From Metabacillus malikii (GTDB lineage: Bacteria > Bacillota > Bacilli > Bacillales > Bacillaceae): a DNA stretch of 64,000 nt. The stretch covers positions 124,001 through 188,000 of the forward strand of contig NZ_JAUSUD010000007.1 in assembly GCF_030813355.1 (NCBI RefSeq). The letters are read 5' to 3'. Position numbers and translations under genes: made by a program. Below are positions 55,198 through 63,731 of this stretch, one piece after another. A model generated the notes under the pieces. It saw only the letters and a list, made by a program, of their open reading frames with translations, searched no databases and was not told the origin of the DNA. The stretch's first letter is position 1. Each line of letters starts with the position of its first letter.

Positions 55198-55647
55198 TTA
55201 GTATCCTGTTGTCTTCGTTACATATACAACGTACGTTGACCTGTCTTCATCAATTTCAGCTGAAATCTTCTCATATTCAGTATTATTTAACATTAAGTAA
55301 TCTGAGCCGATATAGGATAAAGCCTCTTCATGTGAATATAAATCATATGTATATAGTAAAGGTGATTCACTATACTCTTTGTAGTCACGAATCTCTAACG
55401 TGACATGTGAATACGTTTCTGCATTAGCAAAGGAAGTTTCCTCATCGTCAACATTTACATAAATAACGTAAAAATCATGTTCATAACTGGATGATGTTTT
55501 CACATACACTTTTTCATTTTTAACAAAAAACTCACACAACCTTCTGCAAAATATTTCTGTCGGATTAGAAAATTCGTAATGAAATAGAGCTGGATAATGA
55601 TTAACCGGATCATTTAATCGGTACTCTAACTTATAGGATTTACTCAT
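55198..55647 (-). CDS. Small acidic protein of unknown function beside a CPBP protease
   Basis: I do not recognise this 149-residue protein. It is soluble and Tyr/Glu/Ser-rich (SKSYKLEYRLNDPVNH at the start). It contains two cysteines near CRRLCEFFV and seems to be mixed beta with one helix. The ATG at 55647 follows GGAGG by five bases; the frame to 55659 has no better start. It directly precedes the CPBP protease on the minus strand, so it may be a substrate, partner or regulator. No signal peptide or membrane span is visible. Confidence 0.65.
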   Translation of the reverse strand: MSKSYKLEYRLNDPVNHYPALFHYEFSNPTEIFCRRLCEFFVKNEKVYVKTSSSYEHDFYVIYVNVDDEETSFANAETYSHVTLEIRDYKEYSESPLLYTYDLYSHEEALSYIGSDYLMLNNTEYEKISAEIDEDRSTYVVYVTKTTGY

Positions 55648-56039
55648 AAAAACCTCCATTTTTTACTGATAATCATTTAGGTCAAACCTACTAAATTTAC
55701 AATAGCCAAACAATAGGATACATGTTAATAGGTTGAAAATAAAGGTACGTCCGTATTGAAATCCTTAATAGGACTTATTGTCTATTAAAGGAAAAAGCAT
55801 CAGGATATGGATGTTTTTCTTTCTTTCTACTATACTATAATATAGTTCTTCATGAGGTGTTTTTACTTAAAGATTTTTCAACTTTTTTGATGCGAATGTG
55901 CTACGACGTCATACCCGATACTTCTTATGTTGAGGGAGCAAGTCACCCATAGTTTATTTGCTGTAGGACTTATTAATTTAGTAGAACCATCATGAATAGC
56001 AAGGTGGGAATTGATTGGATATGTTAGGAGGTAGACTAT
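55648..56039. other. Divergent intergenic region
   Basis: The region holds TATAAT at 55836-55841 with a poor -35, and TAGGAGG just before 56040. No other structure or gene is evident. It carries promoters for both directions. Confidence 0.45.
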
Positions 56040-56363
56040 TTGAATAAGACAGGAAAATTATTAACAGGCGTTCTCGTAGTAACTGTCATTGCGGCAACAA
56101 GTTGTCAAGATGAGGAGGCATTACCAGATACACCTGATGATCCAAGCTGTGATGATTGGGAATGGGAAGCTGATGAAGGAGTTTGGGAATGTGATGACTA
56201 TGATTCTTCCTATTATGGTCATTATTATTACGGAGGAAGCTATTACTCTTCCAAAAATAAATTAACATCGAGCTCTTCCTATAAAAGTTATAAAACAAGC
56301 AGCTCATTTAAAGGCGGTAGTTCTGGATTTGGTTCAGGTAAAAGCGGGGGGTTTGGTGGCTAA
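56040..56363 (+). CDS. Small acidic, Gly/Ser/Tyr-rich probable lipoprotein
   Basis: This 107-residue protein has a hydrophobic N-terminus ending ATSC, a slightly atypical lipobox. An acidic Asp/Glu/Trp segment follows, then a Tyr-rich stretch around YYGHYYYGGSYY, and a Ser/Lys/Gly-rich tail ending GKSGGFGG. The TTG start follows AGGAGG by eight bases. Its stop overlaps the next gene (TAATG), so they are coupled. Enterobacterial yjfMC-like loci also pair a small secreted protein with an ATP-grasp enzyme and DUF350, and this looks like a version of that set. Exact function is unknown. Confidence 0.7.
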   Translation: MNKTGKLLTGVLVVTVIAATSCQDEEALPDTPDDPSCDDWEWEADEGVWECDDYDSSYYGHYYYGGSYYSSKNKLTSSSSYKSYKTSSSFKGGSSGFGSGKSGGFGG

Positions 56364-57616
56364 TGAGCCATACCTATGATTTAGAGCAGCATCGTAAGCA
56401 AAGACAAGATATATATCAACAGCTCGATTCATTTTGGCATGACTTATATGATGGTGAATACGGTCTATATGATATCGCGTTAATGGAAAAAGAAAATTTT
56501 GACGAAATAAGGCTTGTGACAAAAAGAGTGGGCATAGTTTATCAAAAAATTGGCCGCTTTTTAAGAACGTTGCCTGATGAAACATTATTACAACTTGATT
56601 TTCCGAAAACGATTTTGCCATATATCAGACACCGTGCACTCCCAGTGGAAACAGTAATTTCCAGAATTGATTTAGTTCGTACAGAGGCTGGCTTAAAATT
56701 ACTTGAAATAAATAGTGATACACCAACATTTGAAAAAGAAGTTTTCTATGTAAATGGCAAGCTATGTAAAGTGTTTCAAGTAGAGGACCCAAATGAAGGA
56801 TTGGCACATAAGCTTGGAATCGCGATGAGAAAAGCACTTGCTGAAGTATTACACCATTTCTCACTTGAAGATAAGCCAAATATTGTCTTTACTTCACATG
56901 ATGACCATGAGGAAGATAAATTAACGACCCTTTTTTTAAAGGATGTGGCAAATGTCCACTCCAAATATGTCCCACTACATAAGTTGACAATTATGAAAGG
57001 TGAAGGACTATTTGATGATGAAGGTCAGAAGATAGATGTACTGTATCGCCAAACGTATCCTCTGGAACATTTAGTAGAGGATGTCGATTTAGAGACAAAT
57101 GAACATATAGGTTTGCAATTATTAGAGTTAGTCAAGACGAAGAAGTTAGCAATTCTTAATCCAATTTCAGCATTCCTACTACAGTCTAAAGCTGTTCAGG
57201 CGTTAATTTGGGGAATGATGGAATCAAACCATCCGTATTTTTCGGATGAAGAGAAGCAATGGATCACCGACTATTTTTTACCAACTTACTTAGAAGCGGA
57301 TCACTTTATCAATACAGATAAACGATATGTTAAAAAACCAAGCTTTGGTCGAGAAGGTGACACCGTTTCAATTTATGACAAAGGTAGAAAAGTCGTTAAG
57401 GAACACGAGACAACATATGAAACTTCATTACCTGTCTACCAAGAGTTCGTGGAGCTGCCAAAACGGACAATTAAAACTGTGAATGGGTTAAAAGAGGCAA
57501 GCATACTAATTGGTAGTTTTTTAATTAATGGTGAGCCAAGTGGCATTGGTTTAAGAGCTGGAGCACAAATCACGGATAATAATGCATACTACTTACCAGT
57601 CGGTATTAATACATAA
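56363..57616 (+). CDS. Glutathionylspermidine-synthase-like ATP-grasp protein
   Basis: This 417-residue member of the GSP_synth family (YgiC/YjfC type) lacks the amidase domain. Family marks are EINSDTPTFEKEVFYVNG, KKLAILNPISAFLLQSKAVQALIWG, KPSFGREGDTVSIYD and SILIGSFLINGEPSGIGLRAG. These fit an ATP-grasp ligase that joins a carboxylate to an amine, but the bacterial YgiC-type proteins may not make glutathionylspermidine. A Bacillus host uses bacillithiol rather than glutathione, so another substrate is likely, perhaps the small secreted partner itself. The start overlaps the preceding stop by one base, and DUF350 follows after eight bases. Confidence 0.8.
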   Translation: MSHTYDLEQHRKQRQDIYQQLDSFWHDLYDGEYGLYDIALMEKENFDEIRLVTKRVGIVYQKIGRFLRTLPDETLLQLDFPKTILPYIRHRALPVETVISRIDLVRTEAGLKLLEINSDTPTFEKEVFYVNGKLCKVFQVEDPNEGLAHKLGIAMRKALAEVLHHFSLEDKPNIVFTSHDDHEEDKLTTLFLKDVANVHSKYVPLHKLTIMKGEGLFDDEGQKIDVLYRQTYPLEHLVEDVDLETNEHIGLQLLELVKTKKLAILNPISAFLLQSKAVQALIWGMMESNHPYFSDEEKQWITDYFLPTYLEADHFINTDKRYVKKPSFGREGDTVSIYDKGRKVVKEHETTYETSLPVYQEFVELPKRTIKTVNGLKEASILIGSFLINGEPSGIGLRAGAQITDNNAYYLPVGINT

Positions 57617-57624
57617 GGAAGGGA

Positions 57625-58038
57625 ATGAACAAAGTGACATTTATTGATTTATTTTTATCTACCATCTCCTACATAGGGTTGGCATGCTTATTGCTATTAG
57701 TCGGAATTTTCCTATTTGAAGTTACGACAAAAAATAAGGAATTCACCCTAATAAGTAAAGGAAACAAGGCAGCTGTCTATGCATTTGGAGGAAGAATTTT
57801 AGGGTTAGCAATCGTTCTTTATGCGTCAATCTCTAACTCTGTTAACCTATGGGATATGCTCATTTGGGGCGGAGTAGCAATTATTATTCAAATTGTCATC
57901 TTCTATTTAGCTGAATTATTAACCCCGAAATTTAACATTACCCAAGCAATAGACGATGATAATCAAGCAGTCGGGTTGTTTTTACTATTTTTATCTGTTG
58001 CAATTGGTCTAATTATTGCAGCATCACTAACATATTAA
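57625..58038 (+). CDS. DUF350 membrane protein (YjfL-like)
   Basis: This 137-residue, four-span protein has the DUF350 pattern, including ALLLLVG-like spans and a polar loop LTPKFNITQAIDDDNQAVG. DUF350 proteins commonly neighbour ATP-grasp YgiC/YjfC proteins; their role is not defined. ATG 57625 follows AAGGA. It is the last gene of the three-gene set and is followed by a hairpin at 58067-58096. Confidence 0.8.
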   Translation: MNKVTFIDLFLSTISYIGLACLLLLVGIFLFEVTTKNKEFTLISKGNKAAVYAFGGRILGLAIVLYASISNSVNLWDMLIWGGVAIIIQIVIFYLAELLTPKFNITQAIDDDNQAVGLFLLFLSVAIGLIIAASLTY

Positions 58039-58066
58039 TAAGTTAGTAGTTATATTATCGAATGTA

Positions 58067-58096
58067 AACAGGGCTGTCTCAAAGGGACAGTCCTGT
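58067..58096 (+). terminator. Hairpin after the DUF350 gene
   Basis: AACAGGGCTGTC and GACAGTCCTGTT pair over 11 of 12 positions around a six- to seven-base loop. There is no T run after it, so termination is uncertain. Confidence 0.55.
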
Positions 58097-58225
58097 TCGT
58101 GTAAGGTGATAATAGTACTTTACAGTATAGGGTTTACCGAGGGAGTATATGAAAACTTCTCTATGAAGGATGGGAATGACAGATTGTGAGTAGATAAAGC
58201 ATCACTACGTAAAAAGAGTAGATGA

Positions 58226-58620
58226 AGGAGGTTTTGAAAGAAAGACAAACCAGAAATGTTCTTCATGGGTGGGATGAAGTAGATTTTGAAAGAAAAGTAA
58301 ACCAGAAATGTTCTTCATGGGTGGGATGAAGTTAGATTTTGAAAGAAAAGTAAACCAGAAATGTTCTTCATGAGTGGGATGAAGGAGATTTTGAAAGAAA
58401 AGTAAACCAGACATGTCCTTCATGGGTGCGATGAAGGAGATTTTGAGAGAAAAGTAAATCAAAAATGTTCTTCATCAATGCGATGAAGGAGATTTTGAGA
58501 GAAAGACAAACCAGAAATGTTCTTCATCGATGTCATGAAGGAGATTTTGAAAGAATAGTAAGTCATAAATGTTCTTAATCAATGTCATGAAGGAGATTTT
58601 GAAAGAAAAGTAAATCAGAA
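58226..58620. repeat. 52-bp tandem repeat array 3
   Basis: The marker TTTTGA[AG]AGAAA falls at 58232, 58284, 58337, 58389, 58441, 58493, 58545 and 58597: eight units with a 52-bp step, once 53. Each unit has CTTCAT, a seven-base loop, then ATGAAG. Loops vary (GGGTGGG, GAGTGGG, GGGTGCG, CAATGCG, CGATGTC), while the arms stay constant in all but one unit. The half AGAAATGTTCTTCATGG is shared with array 2, but the other half (GAGATTTTGAAAGAAAAGTA) is not. Short minus-strand frames here are artefacts. A single unit's tail recurs at 62487-62503. Confidence 0.92.
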
Positions 58621-58823
58621 AAATACTTCTTCGCTGCCAAAAAAGGATTAAAGTGACGGAAAGCTGAAACTGTAGATCTTCACGAGAATAGCAATATAAT
58701 AATAGATCACCACCACCAAAGGAGCAGCACCTATCTACAATCACTTCCGCTCTCAAAATCACTATGAGATTAGAATCTAATTAAATATAAAACTTAAATC
58801 TATTAGAGAAATTCAATAGTTTA

Positions 58824-58964
58824 CGAAACCGGTTTATATAATTTTTGGAAAAAAATCAAAAAATGGTTGATCTTTCCGTACAAAAGAACTATAATTTGAA
58901 TTGTAAACGGTTACCCATACATGAAAGGGTGCTTTTTCCTAGGAAATATGGAAACCGATTTCGA
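58824..58964 (+). promoter_or_regulatory. Promoter with three CG-centred operators before the third-type sugar ABC operon
   Basis: TTGATC (58867-58872), 17 bases, then TATAAT (58890-58895) form a strong promoter. Operator-like sites are CGAAACCGGTTTAT (58824-58837), TGTAAACGGTTACC (58902-58915, over the start point) and GGAAACCGATTTCG (58950-58963). All fit the LacI/CcpA style. Three sites around a promoter suggest DNA looping by the LacI-family regulator encoded downstream, with CcpA possibly using the middle site. Confidence 0.7.
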
Positions 58965-59087
58965 AAATAGGTTAGTAGATTACATGAGATGTAAAAGGAT
59001 TTTCATTACTTTAGGGAGGTGTTAAAGCGAAAGAAATAAAGCTTTTCACAGTTTTGGAGAAATGGATAATATCAAGGGGGAAAAATA

Positions 59088-60386
59088 ATGAAAAATATGA
59101 AAAAGTTGTTAACATTGGGCTTAACATTAGTTTTAGCTTTTACACTTGCAGCTTGTAATAACAAAGAAGGCAGCAGCAAGGAAAGCGGTGGCAAAGGGTC
59201 TGGCGAAGTTGTTGAATTAAACTTCTGGTCATTCGGTGCGACAGGCTATGATAAATTAATCGAAGAATATGAAAAAGAAAATCCAAACGTGAAAATTAAA
59301 TTTAAAACATCTGAAACTTCTGATCATCATGATGCGTTATTTACAGCATTATCAGCAGGAAGCGGAGCTCCAGATATCGCACTTTTAGAGCTTGATCAAT
59401 TAGATCGTTTCAAAGCAGCACAAGACCGTTTCAATAACTTATATGACCTTGGTGCGAAAGATGTTCAAGATAAATATCTTGGCTGGAAATGGGATGGCGG
59501 AGCAAACCTTGATGGAGATTTCTTAATCGGACTTCCAACAGATATTGGTCCTAAAGCATTGTACTATCGTACAGATGTATTTGAAGCAGCAGGCTTACCA
59601 ACTGACCCTGTAGAAGTTGGTAATCTAATCAATTCACCGGAAGCATTTATGGAAGCAGCGAAAACAGTAAAAGAAAAAACAGGAAAACCATTTGTTGATA
59701 CAATTGAAATGGCATACCGTGCATACTTAGACCCTGCAGAAGAAGCATACTTAAACCCTGAAGGTGAACTAATTGCTGATAAAGAAGGCAGTGAAGTGAA
59801 AAAGTCTTTTGATTTTGCAGCTGAATTATGGGAAAAAGGTTATGTAGGACCAGCTGAAATGTGGTCTCCTGAATGGAGTAACGGTGTGAAAAATGGTGAT
59901 TTTGCAGTTGCGTTAGGTGCTGGTTGGTTTAAGGGCTGGTTGAAAGATAACGCTCCAGAAGCATCAGGATTTTTTAGAGTGGCAAAACTACCTGAAGAAT
60001 TTGCATCAAACTGGGGAGGATCTTACCTTTCTGTACCAAAAGAAACTGAACATGCTCAAGAAGCTTACGATTTTATCGAATGGTTAGTAGCTCCTGAACA
60101 ACAATTAAAATCATTCCAAGATGCTGGATTATTCCCTTCTGCTGTTGAAGTATATGATATGGAAGAATTCAAAACAATGGAAGATGAGTTCTTTGGAGGT
60201 CAAGTTTCATCTGTAGTGTTCGCAGAAGCAGCACAAGATATCAAAGGATTACCGTACAAAGGTGAAAAATACTTCCCAGTTCATGAAGCAATTACTAATG
60301 GATTACAAAACATTCAAACTGGTAAGGACCCAGAAAAAGAATGGAAAGCTGGCATTAAAAAAGCAAATGATTTATTAAGTCGATAA
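59088..60386 (+). CDS. Sugar-binding lipoprotein (beta-glucoside-type operon)
   Basis: This 432-residue family 1 solute-binding protein has signal peptide and lipobox TLAAC at about residue 19-23. It has YEKENPNVKIKFKTSETSDHHDAL, SAGSGAPDIALLELDQLDRF, WGGSYLSVPKETEHAQEAYDFIEWLV and the conserved C-terminal helix. Linked permeases and a GH1 gene suggest cellobiose or another beta-glucoside as ligand, which is inference. Ribosome site GGGGGAAAAA precedes ATG 59088. Confidence 0.9.
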   Translation: MKNMKKLLTLGLTLVLAFTLAACNNKEGSSKESGGKGSGEVVELNFWSFGATGYDKLIEEYEKENPNVKIKFKTSETSDHHDALFTALSAGSGAPDIALLELDQLDRFKAAQDRFNNLYDLGAKDVQDKYLGWKWDGGANLDGDFLIGLPTDIGPKALYYRTDVFEAAGLPTDPVEVGNLINSPEAFMEAAKTVKEKTGKPFVDTIEMAYRAYLDPAEEAYLNPEGELIADKEGSEVKKSFDFAAELWEKGYVGPAEMWSPEWSNGVKNGDFAVALGAGWFKGWLKDNAPEASGFFRVAKLPEEFASNWGGSYLSVPKETEHAQEAYDFIEWLVAPEQQLKSFQDAGLFPSAVEVYDMEEFKTMEDEFFGGQVSSVVFAEAAQDIKGLPYKGEKYFPVHEAITNGLQNIQTGKDPEKEWKAGIKKANDLLSR

Positions 60387-60394
60387 AACTCTTG

Positions 60395-60424
60395 GGGTAT
60401 GGGTTCCTTCGTGATTCCATACCC
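60395..60424 (+). terminator. Hairpin between binding-protein and permease genes
   Basis: GGGTATGG (60395-60402) and CCATACCC (60417-60424) pair perfectly over eight bases around a 14-base loop, followed by only a short T-rich tail. It is probably an mRNA-stabilising or partial-termination hairpin. Confidence 0.65.
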
Positions 60425-60453
60425 TACTTTTGAAAAAGGAACGGGGAGTGAAA

Positions 60454-61428
60454 ATGAATTCAGTAAAGGATAAACAAGTAAATCAAAATCTTGTCTCTAT
60501 GAAAAAGGGTAAACAGAAGAAGCAATTGTCTGAAGAAAAAAAGGACATGATTTCAGGCTATCTTTATATAGCTCCATTTTTTATCATTTTTGCAATTGTA
60601 GGATTATACCCTGCTTTATTCAGTATTTTTCTAGCATTCCAAAAGTGGAATGGTCTAGCACCGATGGAGTTTGTCGGTCTTGATAACTTTGTTGTTGTTT
60701 TAACGGATCCACTGTTTTGGAAGTCAATCTATAACACAATAATCATTGGTTTAATGGGTACTGCTCCTCAGTTAGTTGTAGGGATTATTTTAGCCTACTT
60801 ATTAAATTTATCGTTCCTCAAGTTCCGAAATTTCTTCAGAGTAACGATCTTCATGCCTTATATCACGTCAATGGTTGCTGTAGCACTTATCTTCAGCGTG
60901 TTATTTAGTAATAGTGAATCATCAATTGCGAACTATGTGATTGGCCTTTTCGGTTTTGAACCGGTAAGCTGGCAAGCATCTGAGTGGGGAACAAAGATTG
61001 CCGTCTCAATTATGGTCTTTTGGAGATGGGTTGGTTATAACACGATTATTTATTTAGCTGGAATACAAAGTATTTCAAATGATTTATATGAGGCTGCAAC
61101 AATCGATGGAGCTAACAAATTTCAACAGCTTATCCATATTACGATGCCGCTGTTAAAACCGTTTATCGTATTAAATGTATTCTTCTCAACAGTTGGAGCA
61201 CTACAGTTATTTGCAGAACCAACTGTATTCTTAGGAGCGAATGCATTCTCAAGGGAAGAAGCATTAACAGTTGTAATGTACTTATACCGAGACGCTTTTA
61301 GTCTTCAATCATTCGGTACTGCATCTGCTACAGCTTTAATATTACTATTTATTATCATTATCTTCTCAGCGATTAATACGTACTTAACTTCTGGTGTCGG
61401 TAAAAAGAGAAAGGAGGCTAAATTATGA
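60454..61428 (+). CDS. ABC sugar permease, MalF/UgpA type
   Basis: This 324-residue permease has a Lys-rich cytoplasmic N-terminus, six spans (first near ISGYLYIAPFFIIFAIVGLYP) and the docking loop EAATIDGANKFQQLIHITMPLL. ATG 60454 follows GGGGAG by five bases. The next permease overlaps its stop by four bases. Confidence 0.91.
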   Translation: MNSVKDKQVNQNLVSMKKGKQKKQLSEEKKDMISGYLYIAPFFIIFAIVGLYPALFSIFLAFQKWNGLAPMEFVGLDNFVVVLTDPLFWKSIYNTIIIGLMGTAPQLVVGIILAYLLNLSFLKFRNFFRVTIFMPYITSMVAVALIFSVLFSNSESSIANYVIGLFGFEPVSWQASEWGTKIAVSIMVFWRWVGYNTIIYLAGIQSISNDLYEAATIDGANKFQQLIHITMPLLKPFIVLNVFFSTVGALQLFAEPTVFLGANAFSREEALTVVMYLYRDAFSLQSFGTASATALILLFIIIIFSAINTYLTSGVGKKRKEAKL

Positions 61429-62267
61429 GTCAAGAGGTCGGAGTAAAGAAAAATTCAATTAGTCGAATTTTCATCTATTTATTCTTAATTGTATCTGCGC
61501 TATTATCGATGTTTCCGTTTTATTGGATGTTCGTCATGGCGACACGACCAAGCTCAGCTTTTAATTCCCTTCCTCCTACGATAACACCGGGGAACATGCT
61601 TGTTGAAAACTTTAAAAAGGTTCTTGACCAAATTAACTTTTTCGGGGCAATGTGGAATACAGTTATTCTTTGTGTAACAGTTACACTAGTAGTCTTGTTA
61701 ATTAGTTCATTAGCTGGATTTGCATTTGCTAAATTCAAATTCCCAGGGAAAAACTTCTTTTTTCTTGCAATTTTATTAACACTTGTTATCCCGCCACAAT
61801 TGGGATTAATCCCACAATATTATTTAATCTCAAAAGCGGGATTATTGGATACTCTACAAGGTGTTATGATTCTATCATTTCTAAATCCATTAGGGATTTT
61901 CTTAATGCGCCAGTATGTTAGTAACTCTGTACCAGATGAGCTAATTGAAGCTGCTAAGCTTGATGGCTGCTCAAACTTTAGAATCTATCGAAGTATTGTT
62001 TTACCTATCATTCTACCAGCATTTGCAACATTAGGAATTATCGTCTTCACCGCTGTTTGGGGAGAGTTCTTATGGCAATTTACAGTTCTGAGAGACCCTG
62101 ATATGTATACTATCCAAGTGGCTCTAGCATCTTTAAGCACAGGTTATAAAGTTGACTTCGGAATGATTTTATCTGGAGTATTCTGGGCAACTGTACCACT
62201 AATTATTATATTCTTGTTCTTTAACAGGTTGTTTATTTCAAGTATTACAGAAGGTGCGGTTAAATAA
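61425..62267 (+). CDS. ABC sugar permease, MalG/UgpE type
   Basis: This 280-residue permease has LSMFPFYWMFVMATRPSSAF at the start, docking loop EAAKLDGCSNFRIYRSIVLPII and the ending ITEGAVK. It is coupled to the preceding permease by ATGA overlap after AAAGGAGG. No ATPase gene follows. A terminator lies about 90 bp downstream. Confidence 0.92.
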   Translation: MSQEVGVKKNSISRIFIYLFLIVSALLSMFPFYWMFVMATRPSSAFNSLPPTITPGNMLVENFKKVLDQINFFGAMWNTVILCVTVTLVVLLISSLAGFAFAKFKFPGKNFFFLAILLTLVIPPQLGLIPQYYLISKAGLLDTLQGVMILSFLNPLGIFLMRQYVSNSVPDELIEAAKLDGCSNFRIYRSIVLPIILPAFATLGIIVFTAVWGEFLWQFTVLRDPDMYTIQVALASLSTGYKVDFGMILSGVFWATVPLIIIFLFFNRLFISSITEGAVK

Positions 62268-62358
62268 CTATTTGCTAGAGAATAATAAAATCAGCAATAT
62301 AAGAAATTTGTAGAAAACATGATTTATTAGTAATCTATTTTTAGGATTAGCTATTTCT

Positions 62359-62412
62359 AACCTTCACTAATTAATAGACCTTGGTACAATCGATAGTGAA
62401 GAAGGTTTTTTT
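62359..62412 (+). terminator. Terminator after the third-type ABC operon
   Basis: AACCTTCACTA pairs with TAGTGAAGAAGGTT (TTCACTA/TAGTGAA perfect, then AACC/GGTT) and is followed by seven T. Confidence 0.75.
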
Positions 62413-62486
62413 CTTCTAAGAGATATACCGGGTCTATTAATACAATACGGCACTTTTCTAGAAGATTGTGGTTTTTAACAGAGTTG

Positions 62487-62503
62487 TTTTGAAAGAAAAG
62501 TAA
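62487..62503 (+). repeat. Orphan fragment of the array 3 repeat
   Basis: TTTTGAAAGAAAAGTAA is identical to the 17-base marker in several units of array 3, about 3.9 kb away. The adjoining hairpin half is missing. Confidence 0.5.
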
Positions 62504-62637
62504 GGATCGTATGTGGAAAGCATCCCAAAACGTAAACTATAAACAAACGACAATGTCCTTGAAAATTAGCCAATAATTTATATGTAAGAATTAGCTTTGA
62601 TGAAAAATTTATTTAGAAGGCATAGTAGGGGAGCACA

Positions 62638-63651
62638 ATGAACTTAACGATAAAAGATATTGCAAAAATGGCAGGAGTTTCTCCTGGTACAGTTTCAAAA
62701 ATTATTAATAACTATAGTGGCATAAGTGAAAAAACGAAGAGAAAAGTGTTAGATATCATCGGTGAAACCGGTTATCAACCGACTTTTTCTGCGAAATCAC
62801 TAGCAACTAAAAAATCTAATTTAATCGGATTAATATATGCTGGAAAAGTAAATGTTGAAATTACCCATCCCTTTTTCAATGAAGTAGTCACAACCTTTAA
62901 AAAGACGATAGGTAAACTAGGTTACGATATAATCATGTTTTCAAATGAACAGTTTTATCAAGATAACGGTAGCTATATCGCTCGATGTAATCACTTTCAT
63001 GTTGATGGTTGCTTAATTATTGCTGGTGATAATGTTGAGGATGCGATTTATGAATTAGATGAATCGGAAATTCCTTGCATGGGCATCGATTTAAAGCTTA
63101 AGGGACCAAATTCAAGTTTTGTGATGACAGAAAATTACGCCCTTTCCAGTAAGGTTATCCAACACTTTTATTTACATTCAATTCGGGATATTGCTTTTAT
63201 CGGTGGTAGGAAGGATTCTTCGATAACTATATATCGTGAACAAGGATATATTCAGGCAATGCAACAATTAGGCTTAGAAATTCGTGACGAATGGATTCAA
63301 CATGGGGATTACTTTGAAGAAAGCGGATATGAGGCAATGAAACGAATTCTAGATACAAAAATGTATCCTAAGGCAGTTTTCGCAGTATCTGATATGATGG
63401 CGTTTGGAGCTATTCGAGCGATAAAAGATAGCGGTATGCGTGTACCAGAGGATATTCGTGTCATAGGTTGTGATGACATTGAAGCTTGTCGCTTTAGCTC
63501 TCCACAGCTAAGTACGATACAGCAAGATAAAGACCGCTTAGGTAAATTAGCTGCGAATATGTTAAATGATTTAATTAGTGGAAATTCACAGCTTAGTCCT
63601 GTATTTGTTGATTCTGAATTAATTATTCGAGAATCATGTGGTAGTAAATAA
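62638..63651 (+). CDS. LacI-family regulator, probable repressor of the beta-glucoside genes
   Basis: This 337-residue regulator has an N-terminal LacI helix-turn-helix (LTIKDIAKMAGVSPGTVSKIINN), the hinge PTFSAKSLATKK, and a sensor domain with VMTENYALSSKVIQHF, AFIGGRKDSSI and GCDDIEACRFSSPQLSTIQQD. It lies between the importer and a GH1 gene and probably binds the operators at 58824-58964. The effector sugar is unknown. Confidence 0.9.
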   Translation: MNLTIKDIAKMAGVSPGTVSKIINNYSGISEKTKRKVLDIIGETGYQPTFSAKSLATKKSNLIGLIYAGKVNVEITHPFFNEVVTTFKKTIGKLGYDIIMFSNEQFYQDNGSYIARCNHFHVDGCLIIAGDNVEDAIYELDESEIPCMGIDLKLKGPNSSFVMTENYALSSKVIQHFYLHSIRDIAFIGGRKDSSITIYREQGYIQAMQQLGLEIRDEWIQHGDYFEESGYEAMKRILDTKMYPKAVFAVSDMMAFGAIRAIKDSGMRVPEDIRVIGCDDIEACRFSSPQLSTIQQDKDRLGKLAANMLNDLISGNSQLSPVFVDSELIIRESCGSK

Positions 63652-63731
63652 TATATAAATCCTATTTTGTTTTTTTAATAAAGAGAGAGCTAGAAGTTTA
63701 GAAACAAGAGGAAGAACTTTAGGAGGCAATT

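Larger units (their letters stand above)
62268..62637. other. Intergenic region between permease and LacI-family genes
   Basis: This holds the terminator at 62359-62412 and an orphan fragment of the array 3 unit at 62487-62503. No consensus promoter was found. GGGGAG just before 62638 is the regulator's ribosome site. Confidence 0.55.

Noticed and set aside
58205-58762. Two minus-strand open frames of 85 and 95 residues
   Set aside because: They are produced by the 52-bp repeat units and show repetitive Phe/Leu/Ser sequence with no ribosome site.
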